DNA from: Bacteroidales bacterium UBA3810
GTDB taxonomy: Bacteria > Bacteroidota > Bacteroidia > Bacteroidales > Paludibacteraceae
Assembly (NCBI GenBank): GCA_002368645.1
Contig: DFEE01000014.1
Location: forward strand, 1 to 43,780
Direction of reading: 5' to 3'
Length of the DNA: 43,780 bases
A program made the translations under genes and the position numbers. The notes beneath the pieces are model-generated. The model was given only the letters and a program-made list of their open reading frames with translations. It was not told the DNA's origin and searched no databases. Below, piece after piece: positions 31,284-39,991 of the stretch. Numbering within the stretch: position 1 is the first letter of the stretch; every line of letters begins with the position of its first letter.

Positions 31284-32270
31284 TTAATTAGTGATGGTAC
31301 GTAGCACAAAGTATCTCAAGATTACTTCTAAAAGAAGGCAGAAGAACGCCGCGAGAAGGAAGGGTACAAAATACTCTGTTCGTTTGGAATATTCCCTCAC
31401 GCGCAGTTTGGTTTTCTCCAATTGGTCAATCTCGTCATAAACCTTGGCAAGCGAAGAGTTGTCGGTTGCCCGGAAATACTCTCCTCCGGTCGTGGCCGCT
31501 ATATCACGGAGCGTCTGTTCATCAAACTCGCCTTCGACGGTGACATATTGTTTCCCCATAGGCGTATCAATGAGTGCTCGGGAAGGTTTATGGGAACCAA
31601 CGCCGATACAATAGACTCTGATACCGTATGTCTTGGCAATCTGGGCGGCGGTAATCGGGTCTATTTCGCCGCGGTTATTGGAGCCGTCGGTCAAGAGAAT
31701 AACGACTTTGGATTTGGTCGCGGAGTCTTTCATTCTATTGACAGCATTAGCGAGTCCCAATCCAATCGCCGTTCCATCCTCAATCATACCAAATCGGACA
31801 GATTGGAAGAGGTTGACGAGTGCAGCATGATCAGTGGTCAAAGGGCATTGCGTAAAGGATTCCCCAGCGAATACCACCAGGCCTATTTGGTCATTGGGTC
31901 TTGCAATAACGAAGTCGGTTGCCACTTTTTTCGCCGCTTCCAAACGCGTGGGTTGGAAGTCCTCGGCAAGCATCGTGCCGGATATATCTATCGCCATCAT
32001 GATATCTATACCTTCCGTCGATTCAGAGGAGAAGCGATTGGATAACTGCGGTCGGGCTAAAGCGAACGCCAGGAGCGTGATAACCAATACGCGCAGAACG
32101 AAGGGAATGTGCAGCATATAGAGCCTGGCAGTTTTAGGCTGTTTAGCGAGCGTCGCGGTGGAGGACACTTGCAATGACGCGTCCTGATCGTGCAGTTTAT
32201 AGATATACCACCCGATAACGGGAATTAACAGCAGTAGTAGCCATAGGTAGGCAGGACTATGAAAAATCAT
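31284..32270 (-). CDS. batA: BatA: VWA-domain membrane protein
   Basis: This 328-residue protein has two N-terminal transmembrane helices (about 7-25 and 55-72), a VWA domain with a complete MIDAS (DISGT at 95-99, then EDGTAIG and LLTDGSNN) and a C-terminal transmembrane helix (about 305-323). Metal-dependent VWA domains bind partner proteins, and BatA and BatB are expected to form a membrane complex with MoxR. The gene overlaps the preceding gene by 4 bases and is followed by batB/batC after 18 bases. Confidence 0.92.
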   Translation of the reverse strand: MIFHSPAYLWLLLLLIPVIGWYIYKLHDQDASLQVSSTATLAKQPKTARLYMLHIPFVLRVLVITLLAFALARPQLSNRFSSESTEGIDIMMAIDISGTMLAEDFQPTRLEAAKKVATDFVIARPNDQIGLVVFAGESFTQCPLTTDHAALVNLFQSVRFGMIEDGTAIGLGLANAVNRMKDSATKSKVVILLTDGSNNRGEIDPITAAQIAKTYGIRVYCIGVGSHKPSRALIDTPMGKQYVTVEGEFDEQTLRDIAATTGGEYFRATDNSSLAKVYDEIDQLEKTKLRVREYSKRTEYFVPFLLAAFFCLLLEVILRYFVLRTITN

Positions 32271-33163
32271 TGCTCACCTCCTTCCTCCGTTGTTTCAGGC
32301 GTTGTGGTATGTACAAAATCATAGGCTGTCTTGAGGGCTTGCTCGTTTTCGTCGGGCGTAGTGGTCCATTTAGCGAACTTAACAAGGTCGGCGAGCCGCA
32401 GCATATTGCTCAGTTTGGTGTAGAGGTCGGCGTTGTCTTTCATAACCGGCTTCATGGCACGAAGAGTCTCATCGGAAGTCTTCTCGGTAGAGCGAATATC
32501 GAATCGTCTGCCGATATATTCTCGGATGACATCGGTCAGTTCGGTATGATACTGTTTGAGTTTACCGTCTTGCCAGATTTTTTCTTCGCGTATCTTATCG
32601 AGTTTCTCAAGCGCAACCTCCTCTGCGGGTCTGAGCAGTTCGGGATTGACGGGTTCTTGGTCGTGAGAGAGGTGTTGCCGTATCCACCGGATAAGGAAAT
32701 ACCCGCCTGATACTAAGGCAACTATTCCCAAGCCGAGCAACACCCATCTGAGCCATCCCCAAATCCATCGCGGCGCTGCCTCAATCGGTTTGATATCGGT
32801 GATTGCGTTGGCGGTATCGACCTCAAAGGGTTGAATGATATTGAGGGAAAATCCTTCAGAGAAAATAGTATCTTTCCCGCTCACAAAGGGGATAGGGTCG
32901 ATATAAAAAAGCGAGTCCTTAAATGAGGTTAACGTCAGGTATTGTGTCAATTGCACTTGCCCGTTACTTAAGCGCGTGGTGTCCACAATCGTTCGGTCCA
33001 CAATCTCAATCTCAGGCACTAATGTCTCGCCGTAAAGCGGCATTGAGACGGACTCATCGGAGAGTTCGTAGGTCGCCTGTAATTTTAGGTCGGTCTGGTC
33101 ACCGATTGCCATATAGGACGAGTCAAGCGTTGCAGATACTATAATGGCTAATAAAATATTCAT
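32267..33163 (-). CDS. Bat-operon membrane protein with DUF4381-like layout
   Basis: This 298-residue protein has a short N-terminal hydrophobic start, a periplasmic beta domain (TDLKLQATYELS and VQLTQYLTLTSF), one transmembrane helix (about 133-160) and a cytoplasmic helical part with LEKLDKIREEKIW, REYIGRRFDI and ADLVKFAKW. The same architecture occurs in the small protein between DUF58 and BatA in Bacteroidota Bat operons and resembles DUF4381. Function unknown; it is likely a structural part of the complex. It overlaps both neighbours by 4 bases. Confidence 0.7.
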   Translation of the reverse strand: MNILLAIIVSATLDSSYMAIGDQTDLKLQATYELSDESVSMPLYGETLVPEIEIVDRTIVDTTRLSNGQVQLTQYLTLTSFKDSLFYIDPIPFVSGKDTIFSEGFSLNIIQPFEVDTANAITDIKPIEAAPRWIWGWLRWVLLGLGIVALVSGGYFLIRWIRQHLSHDQEPVNPELLRPAEEVALEKLDKIREEKIWQDGKLKQYHTELTDVIREYIGRRFDIRSTEKTSDETLRAMKPVMKDNADLYTKLSNMLRLADLVKFAKWTTTPDENEQALKTAYDFVHTTTPETTEEGGEQ

Positions 33164-34026
33164 CGTTGTTCAAATAAAGCTTTCAACTGCTGTACATAAT
33201 CTTGGTCGGTGCGTACCGCAATAGCACGCGTCGCGGTTTTGGTCCAGAGAGTCGCCAAATACTCCTGCTGTTGTTGCCACGCGGTGGCATAACTCTCTCT
33301 GACTTTCTCGGAGGCGGTATCCACCCATATGCGTGCACCGGTCTCGGCGTCCTTAAGTTTGATTAAGCCGACATCGGGCATTTGAGCATCGCGCCTATCG
33401 TACACCTGTATCGCGCTTAAATCGTGTCGATGCGAGGCAATCATCAGCGGTTGCTCTATGTCCTTCGGATCCATACAATCGGAGATGAGGAAAGCCGTTG
33501 AGCGGCGTTTTTGGGCATTGGTAAAGTACTGCAACGCAGCACCGATATCCGTGCCGGTGGAAGTCGGCTCGAAAGAAAGTAACTCCCTGATAATCCGCAG
33601 CACATGACCTTTACCTTTCTTGGCGGGAATAAATTTCTCAATCTTGTCGGAAAAGAAGAGTACGCCCACTTTATCGTTATTGGCAATAGTGGAGAAAGCC
33701 AAGGTCGCAGCAATCTCAGCCATCATGTCGCGTTTGAGTTGGCTGATAGTGCCGAAATTGCGTGAGCCGGACACATCCACGAGCAACATAACTGTCAGTT
33801 CGCGTTCCTCTTCAAATATCTTGACATAGGGTTTATTGAGCCGCGCGGTGACATTCCAGTCAATAGTCCTGACATCGTCGCCGGGTTGGTACTCACGAAC
33901 CTCCGAGAACGCCATTCCCCTACCCTTGAATTGCGAATGGTATTCACCGGCAAAGATATTGCGACTTAGTCCTCGCGCTTTAATCTCAATCGCCCGAACT
34001 TTATGTAATAATTCTTCCGTTGTCAT
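33160..34026 (-). CDS. DUF58 protein of the MoxR-Bat operon
   Basis: This 288-residue cytoplasmic protein has the DUF58 signature REYQPGDDVRTIDWNVTAR at about 43-61, and a VWA-like fold with VDVSGS and FLISDCMD. DUF58 proteins are regularly encoded after MoxR ATPases and are presumed to be their partners or targets. The gene starts 23 bases after moxR and overlaps the next gene by 4 bases. Confidence 0.92.
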   Translation of the reverse strand: MTTEELLHKVRAIEIKARGLSRNIFAGEYHSQFKGRGMAFSEVREYQPGDDVRTIDWNVTARLNKPYVKIFEEERELTVMLLVDVSGSRNFGTISQLKRDMMAEIAATLAFSTIANNDKVGVLFFSDKIEKFIPAKKGKGHVLRIIRELLSFEPTSTGTDIGAALQYFTNAQKRRSTAFLISDCMDPKDIEQPLMIASHRHDLSAIQVYDRRDAQMPDVGLIKLKDAETGARIWVDTASEKVRESYATAWQQQQEYLATLWTKTATRAIAVRTDQDYVQQLKALFEQR

Positions 34027-34049
34027 GGTTGATTGTCTAAGCGACTCAC

Positions 34050-35045
34050 TTAAGGTACTTGTACGGCATTAAGCACTTCTGTAATGATATCTTCGCTCGT
34101 CATATTATTTGCTTCCGCTTCATAGGTCAGTCCGATACGGTGCCTAAGCACATCGTAGCTGACGGCGCGCACATCTTCCGGAATAACATAGCCGCGGCGA
34201 TGAATAAAGGCATAGGCGCGTGCTGCCAAAGCGAGGTTAATCGAAGCACGTGGCGAACCGCCAAAGGCTATCATTGGCTTAAGGTGCTCCAAACCGTACT
34301 TCTCCGGCTCACGAGTAGCAAAAACTATATCGACGATGTATTTCTCTATCTTCTCGTCGATATAGACCTGACGAACGATTTCGCGCGCTTTGCGGATATC
34401 GTCGGTAGAGAGGATGGCATTGATTTTGAGCTTGTCACCGCTGATGTTCTGCCGGATGATAGCCTGCTCCTCATCCTTATTGGGATAACCGATAACGACC
34501 TTAAGCATGAAACGGTCGGTTTGTGCCTCGGGCAGCGGATAGGTTCCCTCTTGTTCGATAGGGTTTTGGGTCGCCAATACCAAGAAGGGGTCATCTAACG
34601 CGAAGGTCTCATCACCTATCGTTATCTGCCTTTCTTGCATCGCTTCCAATAAGGCTGATTGCACCTTAGCCGGCGCACGGTTAATCTCATCGGCAAGAAC
34701 AAAATTGGCAAAAATAGGACCTTTCTTTATCTTAAATTCCTCGTTCTTCTGGCTGTAAATCTGTGTACCCAACACATCTGCCGGCAACAAATCAGGCGTA
34801 AACTGAATACGGCTGAAATTGGCCTTTATCAACTCTGCCAAGGTCTTGATGGCTTTGGTTTTGGCAAGACCCGGAACACCTTCCAACAATATATGCCCGT
34901 CCGAAAGCAAACCTATCAGAAGGGACTCTACAAGGTGTTTTTGACCAATAATAGATTGAGACATACCCATTTGGAGGGCATCAACGAAGGAACTCTCGCG
35001 CTCTATGCGCTCTTGAAGTTCACGAATATCAACTGTTTGTTGCAT
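34050..35045 (-). CDS. MoxR-family AAA+ ATPase
   Basis: The start is placed at the ATG at 35045 (MQQTVDIREL), giving 331 residues. An upstream in-frame extension to 35156 runs through G-rich intergenic repeat sequence and is rejected. Walker A is GVPGLAKT (56-63), Walker B is VLADE (D119, E120), and the following INRAP and sensor region are typical of MoxR. These ATPases act as chaperones that remodel or load metal into VWA-protein complexes. It heads the Bat operon (35045 to 26820). No consensus promoter was found upstream on the minus strand. Confidence 0.93.
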   Translation of the reverse strand: MQQTVDIRELQERIERESSFVDALQMGMSQSIIGQKHLVESLLIGLLSDGHILLEGVPGLAKTKAIKTLAELIKANFSRIQFTPDLLPADVLGTQIYSQKNEEFKIKKGPIFANFVLADEINRAPAKVQSALLEAMQERQITIGDETFALDDPFLVLATQNPIEQEGTYPLPEAQTDRFMLKVVIGYPNKDEEQAIIRQNISGDKLKINAILSTDDIRKAREIVRQVYIDEKIEKYIVDIVFATREPEKYGLEHLKPMIAFGGSPRASINLALAARAYAFIHRRGYVIPEDVRAVSYDVLRHRIGLTYEAEANNMTSEDIITEVLNAVQVP

Positions 35046-35173
35046 ATTATATTGTTTTTGATTATTCCTTCCTATTAGCTTGCAAGCGTCAGGTGCCCGG
35101 GGTTTCGGGAGCCGGACGCCCACTGGTTTCCTACAAAAATCGTGCCATTTTCTCATTTCCGCCCCTTGCTACT

Positions 35174-35216
35174 CCGCGACCACCTTTATAGATCCGTAAT
35201 GGATCCTTGATGAATC
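35174..35216 (-). repeat. 43-bp dispersed intergenic repeat, copy 2
   Basis: This is the inverted copy of 7188-7230, 39 of 43 bases identical with no gaps. It lies in the 265-base gap between moxR and dnaE, 53 bases upstream of the dnaE promoter. The same gap has a GGTGCCCGGGGTTTCGGG stretch at 35091-35108 related to the 16-bp repeat unit near dut. Confidence 0.7.
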
Positions 35217-35269
35217 TGATTTCTACCTTTTGCCAAGGACACATTTTTGAACAAAAAACATATATTTTT

Positions 35270-35301
35270 TTTGCATATCTCGAAAAAAAATCGTACCTTT
35301 G
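35270..35301 (+). promoter_or_regulatory. Bacteroidota-type promoter for dnaE
   Basis: TTTG (35270-35273), a 20-nt spacer and TACCTTTG (35294-35301) match the consensus. The dnaE ATG at 35311 is 9 bases after the -7 box, so there is almost no leader. This also rules out the in-frame TTG at 35299 as start. Confidence 0.82.
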
Positions 35302-35310
35302 CAGGCGATT

Positions 35311-38300
35311 ATGGATTTCACCCACTTACATGTACATAGCCACTATTCTGTATTAGACGGAATGAGCAAGGTCCCCGACCTCGTTGATAAATGTCTTAAG
35401 ATCGGCATGGACGCCATTGCCCTGACTGACCATGGCAATATGTGCGGCGTCAAAGAACTGCTTGATTACTGCAAGAAACTGGATAAGCCCTTCAAGCCCA
35501 TTGCCGGTGTCGAGGCATATTGTGCCCGTCGGGGACGACATTCCCAAACCTCTGAAGAGGCCATCAACGGCGAGGGGCGCAAATACATTATCGACCGAAG
35601 CGGATGGCACCTTATCCTTTTGGCGAAGAACAAGCAGGGGTACCGAAACCTCTGCAAACTGGTCAGTTACAGCTATATGGATGATGCTTTCAATTATCAC
35701 CCCCGTATAGACAAAGAACTTTTGGAGCAGTACCACGAAGGCGTCATCTGCTCCTCGGCATGCTTGGGCGGCGAGATTCCACAACGCATACTTAACGGCG
35801 ACCTTGAAGGGGCGGAAGAATCCGTCAAATGGTTCAAAAACCTCTTTGGAGACGATTATTACATTGAAATCCAGCGCCATCAGACCCAGAAGCCCGGAGG
35901 TGAGCAGAGCACCTACCAACAGCAACTCAAAGTCAATCCCGTACTGATTGAGCTCGCCCGCAAACACAATATCAAAATCATCGCCACCAACGACGCACAC
36001 TTCCTTAACGAAGAAAACGCCGAAGCACACGACCACCTCATCTGCGTCAGTACGAACCACTATATCGATGATGTGGACCGCATGCATTACACCAAACAGG
36101 AGTGGCTCAAAACGCCCGAGGAAATGGAGACCATTTTCTCCGACATCCCCGAAGCGCTCACCAACACCCGCGAGATTGTCGATAAAGTCGAGGTTTACGA
36201 CATTGATTCCGACCCGCTCATGCCCATGTTCCCGATACCCGAAGAGTTCGGAACTGAGCAGCAGTACCACGACAAATTCACGGAAGAGCAGCTGTTCAAC
36301 GAGTTTACCTGCAATGAACACGGAGAGGTCGTTATGGACGAAACCGCAGCTAAAAAGAAAATCCTCAAGTTAGGCGGTTACGACAGGCTCTATCGTATCA
36401 AGTTAGAAGCTGATTATCTGCGTTTCCTTACCATGAAAGGCGCAGTGGAACGCTATGGACAGGAACGGGTTGACAACGATGATGAGCTCAAGGAGCGCAT
36501 TGATTTTGAGCTCCATACGATGAAGACCATGGGTTTCCCCGGCTACTTCCTCATCGTCATGGACTTTATCCGTGGCGCACGAGAGGAGTTGGGGGTCAGC
36601 GTGGGTCCCGGGCGAGGCAGCGCTGCTGGAAGTGTCGTTGCTTACTGCCTGCATATAACCGACTTGGACCCCTTGAAATACGACTTACTGTTTGAGCGGT
36701 TCCTCAATCCCGACCGTATATCCCTCCCCGATATCGATACCGACTTTGACGACGAAGGACGAGCCAAAGTCATTGAGTGGGTCAGTAATAAGTACGGCAA
36801 AACACATGTCGCACATATCATCACCTATGGGGTCATGGCTGCCAAATCCGCCATTGCCGATATCGGACGCGTCGAGCACATTCCTCTCGCCAAGGTCAAT
36901 GAAATAAAGAGTTATATCCCCGACCGGGGATTTCCCGATAACATCAAGGACGAAAAAGGCAAAAGCCCGAAAGTCAACCTCCGCAACTGCTACCGCTATG
37001 TCGATGAACTCAGAGCTATGGTTAACGGCGATGAGCCCGAAATCAAAACCATGCTCGATTATGCTGCGCAATTGGAAGGCACCATTCGGCAAGTCGGTAT
37101 CCACGCCTGCGGTGTTATCATCGGAGCCGATGACCTGACCAATTTCTGCCCGCTCAGTTCCGTCTTTGATAAAGAGACCAATAGCCGCGTACTCGTCACC
37201 GAATACGACGGACATGTCGTTGAGAGTATCGGACTCATCAAAATGGACTTCCTCGGTCTTAAAACCTTGTCCATAATTCGTGAATGTGTCCGTAATATCA
37301 AAGCTGCGCGAAATATAGATGTCGATATTGACCATATTCCCATAGACGACGAGTTGACCTATAAGCTCTTCCAAGACGGCAAAACCATCGCCGTCTTCCA
37401 GTTTGAGTCTGCCGGCATGCAGAAGTACCTCAAAGACCTTAAGCCTACCGTCATCGGCGATCTAATCGCCATGAATGCACTCTACCGTCCCGGACCGATG
37501 CAGTATATCCCGCAGTTCATCCGGCGTAAGCAAGGTCTCGAACCTGTCACCTACGACATACCCGTCATGGAGAAATACCTCTCCGACACCTATGGAGTGA
37601 CCGTCTATCAGGAGCAAGTCATGCTTTTGAGCCGCTTGCTCGCTGGATTTACCCGCGGTGAATCCGATAAACTCCGCAAAGCCATGGGAAAAAAGCAAAT
37701 GGCTATTCTACAGGAGCTTAAAGGTAAATTCATGGCAGGCGGTAAAGCCAATGGCCATAACGAGCAGATTCTCGAAAAAATTTGGAAAGACTGGGAGAAC
37801 TTCGCGTCCTATGCCTTTAATAAATCCCATGCAGCCTGCTATTCATGGGTAGCATACCAAACCGGCTACCTCAAAGCACACTACCCTGCCGAGTTCATGG
37901 CGGCGAACCTCACTATATCCAAAGACGATATCAAGGAGGTTACGAAGTTCATGGATGAATGTAAAGCGCTCAAAATCCCGGTACTCGGACCCGATGTCAA
38001 TGAGTCTGAACTCAACTTTACCGTCAATACGCACGGCGATATACGCTTCGGATTAGGTGGTATCAAAGGCGTCGGAGAAGCCGCCGTACAAGCTATTATA
38101 CAAGAACGACATAACAACGGCAAATACCGCGATATCTACGATTTCCTGGAGCGGGTTAATTTACAGAGTTGCAACCGAAAGACCTTTGAAAACCTCGCCA
38201 TGGCGGGTGCTTTCGATAGTTTCGACGGGTTCTATAGAGAACAAGTCCGTGCCTATAACGAGCGCGGCGAAAACATGCTCGAGGTGCTCATCAATTACGG

Positions 38301-39273
38301 CAATACCTACCAACAAGACAAGTCCAATAACCAAAATACACTCTTTGGAGATTTCAGCGATTTCACCAATGTCATCGCCAAACCCGAACTGCCTCCTGCA
38401 CCGCGTATGACTATGATTGAGAGACTCAATATCGAAAAAGACCTTATCGGTATTTACCTCTCCGCCCATCCGCTGGATGATTACGAAATGGAAATTCGCG
38501 AACTGTGCGAAATCAGTACCACCGACCTCAACTGGCTCGATGCCCACCGTCGCGAGATTGAAGTGCAACGCCGGGACGGTACCAAATCAACGCGCAGAAG
38601 ACTGGCACTTCGCGACTGGAAAGGTGTCTCCGAAACCGTCAACGACACTACATTCTCCGTCGAAGAACAGTTCACCCGATACCTTGACCGCCTCTATGAA
38701 CAACCCGTACACTTCGGCGGTATTATCACCAAAGCCGAGGAACGAACCGGCAGAACCGGTACACCGTTCGGGATGTACACCATTGAGGATTATCACGGCG
38801 CATATTCTTTTACGCTTTTCGGGCAAACCTATCGCTCTTTCGCACCCGTCCTCAAACCGAATGTCTATGTTTATATCACGGCATGCCTCACGCAGGCAGG
38901 AAAAGGGCAAACATGGTTCCGCGAAAAACCTCGCGAGGAAGCCGAGTATGAACTGCAGTTCCAGAAAGTAGAACTTCTTGAGCAGGTACAGCGAAACTAC
39001 TTGAAAGCCCTCGAGCTCAATATCCCGTTGCAGCACCTCGAACCGGCGTTCGGCGAGGACCTCAAAGCTCGCCTTGTCGCCAACGATGCCAACGACCTGA
39101 AACAACGTGTGGCGGCTGCCGCGCTACGCTTCGCCGTTATGGATGAAGACAATCATAATCGCATAGAGTTCACATCACAAACCTATCGCGTCCATATTGA
39201 TGCGAACTTCTACCGCTGGCTCCTGCAAATCGAAAACGACTATCACATCACCCATACACTCATCCATTCTTAA
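35311..39273 (+). CDS. dnaE: DNA polymerase III alpha subunit
   Basis: This 1320-residue replicative polymerase starts at ATG 35311 (MDFTHLHVHSHYSVLDG), which opens the PHP domain. The polymerase core contains GPGRGSAAGS and the catalytic PDIDTDFDD (D474, D476). Further on are ACGVIIGA, MNALYRPGPMQYIPQFI, YQEQVM, a helix-hairpin-helix region, and a C-terminal OB fold (FGGIITKAEE, then YTIEDYHGAYSFTLFG). It synthesises the chromosome with the beta clamp. The gene is intact and somewhat long compared with the roughly 1160 residues of E. coli DnaE. It is transcribed from its own promoter, divergent from moxR. The codon choice is noticeably C-rich at third positions compared with neighbours. Confidence 0.97.
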   Translation: MDFTHLHVHSHYSVLDGMSKVPDLVDKCLKIGMDAIALTDHGNMCGVKELLDYCKKLDKPFKPIAGVEAYCARRGRHSQTSEEAINGEGRKYIIDRSGWHLILLAKNKQGYRNLCKLVSYSYMDDAFNYHPRIDKELLEQYHEGVICSSACLGGEIPQRILNGDLEGAEESVKWFKNLFGDDYYIEIQRHQTQKPGGEQSTYQQQLKVNPVLIELARKHNIKIIATNDAHFLNEENAEAHDHLICVSTNHYIDDVDRMHYTKQEWLKTPEEMETIFSDIPEALTNTREIVDKVEVYDIDSDPLMPMFPIPEEFGTEQQYHDKFTEEQLFNEFTCNEHGEVVMDETAAKKKILKLGGYDRLYRIKLEADYLRFLTMKGAVERYGQERVDNDDELKERIDFELHTMKTMGFPGYFLIVMDFIRGAREELGVSVGPGRGSAAGSVVAYCLHITDLDPLKYDLLFERFLNPDRISLPDIDTDFDDEGRAKVIEWVSNKYGKTHVAHIITYGVMAAKSAIADIGRVEHIPLAKVNEIKSYIPDRGFPDNIKDEKGKSPKVNLRNCYRYVDELRAMVNGDEPEIKTMLDYAAQLEGTIRQVGIHACGVIIGADDLTNFCPLSSVFDKETNSRVLVTEYDGHVVESIGLIKMDFLGLKTLSIIRECVRNIKAARNIDVDIDHIPIDDELTYKLFQDGKTIAVFQFESAGMQKYLKDLKPTVIGDLIAMNALYRPGPMQYIPQFIRRKQGLEPVTYDIPVMEKYLSDTYGVTVYQEQVMLLSRLLAGFTRGESDKLRKAMGKKQMAILQELKGKFMAGGKANGHNEQILEKIWKDWENFASYAFNKSHAACYSWVAYQTGYLKAHYPAEFMAANLTISKDDIKEVTKFMDECKALKIPVLGPDVNESELNFTVNTHGDIRFGLGGIKGVGEAAVQAIIQERHNNGKYRDIYDFLERVNLQSCNRKTFENLAMAGAFDSFDGFYREQVRAYNERGENMLEVLINYGNTYQQDKSNNQNTLFGDFSDFTNVIAKPELPPAPRMTMIERLNIEKDLIGIYLSAHPLDDYEMEIRELCEISTTDLNWLDAHRREIEVQRRDGTKSTRRRLALRDWKGVSETVNDTTFSVEEQFTRYLDRLYEQPVHFGGIITKAEERTGRTGTPFGMYTIEDYHGAYSFTLFGQTYRSFAPVLKPNVYVYITACLTQAGKGQTWFREKPREEAEYELQFQKVELLEQVQRNYLKALELNIPLQHLEPAFGEDLKARLVANDANDLKQRVAAAALRFAVMDEDNHNRIEFTSQTYRVHIDANFYRWLLQIENDYHITHTLIHS

Positions 39274-39311
39274 ATATCACTATTTTATTAACTCTTTAAA
39301 CTATTTAATTT

Positions 39312-39824
39312 ATGAAAAAGCTATTGACATTTTGCATGGCTATCGTAGCCGCAACAATGATGTTTGCCCAAGATTATCAACACAGTATCGGTATCGTTGC
39401 CGGTTCGGGTCTTGGTATTCAGTACAAACACATGGTTAACGAACATTTTACCCTTATTGAGGAATTTGGTTATCTGGGTAGTTTTGCTGCTGCCGGAAAC
39501 GGTTTCAGTACGCCTACTCTTGGTGCTGTAAACGATTTGGTATTGGCTTATCAGGCTCAATGCGCTGAAGGTCAAGGTATCAGCTTGGCATACTATGTCG
39601 GCGGTCAAATCAAAGGCGGTTATATCAATTTGGGTGCAGCCGGTGGTATCATTGGTGTTGGTGCAGCTGCCGGTATTGAGGCTAAAATGAATAACGCCCC
39701 TATCGCTTTCTCATTTGACTTCCGTCCGGGTTATGGATGCCTTCTTATGGGCGGCGGTGGAGGTGTAGGAGTCGGTCATGCATTTGACTGGACTCTCAAC
39801 CTCGGCGTTCGGTATTGCTTATAA
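39312..39824 (+). CDS. Small secreted, outer-membrane barrel-like protein
   Basis: I do not recognise a named family. The 170-residue product has a clear signal peptide (MKKLLTFCMAIVAATMMFAQ). The mature part has Gly-rich amphipathic strands and ends with an aromatic-rich strand (WTLNLGVRYCL), as in small outer-membrane beta-barrels of the porin or OmpW/OmpX type. It starts 38 bases after dnaE, in an AT-rich gap without a consensus promoter, and is followed by an intrinsic terminator. Confidence 0.7.
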   Translation: MKKLLTFCMAIVAATMMFAQDYQHSIGIVAGSGLGIQYKHMVNEHFTLIEEFGYLGSFAAAGNGFSTPTLGAVNDLVLAYQAQCAEGQGISLAYYVGGQIKGGYINLGAAGGIIGVGAAAGIEAKMNNAPIAFSFDFRPGYGCLLMGGGGGVGVGHAFDWTLNLGVRYCL

Positions 39825-39856
39825 CCCAATTATCCATTACCGAATAAAAGAACAGG

Positions 39857-39888
39857 CCTCATCCCCAAAGGACGAGGTTTGTTTTTTG
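39857..39888 (+). terminator. Intrinsic terminator after the small secreted protein
   Basis: CCTCATCC and GGACGAGG pair with one A-C mismatch around a 5-base loop, followed by TTTGTTTTTT. It ends the dnaE-side plus-strand transcription. Confidence 0.75.
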
Positions 39889-39991
39889 TGTGCTATATGT
39901 AGATCCCCGAGACATTCACATGCCCCGGGGGTCAACCTCGCTTGATTCTATAATCTAACTAAATATATTAACATTTGCGAGGATATGGATA

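Noticed and set aside
35221..35240. TACCTTTTG near 35224 as a second dnaE promoter
   Set aside because: It has one T too many for the -7 box and no TTTG at the expected spacing; the exact match at 35270-35301 is better.
35353..36321. A 322-residue minus-strand open frame inside dnaE
   Set aside because: It is the antisense shadow of the PHP-domain coding region and results from codon bias.
39902..39933. Hairpin GATCCCCG / CGGGGGTC as a terminator for the OmpA-family gene
   Set aside because: The loop is 16 bases and no T-run follows on either strand.
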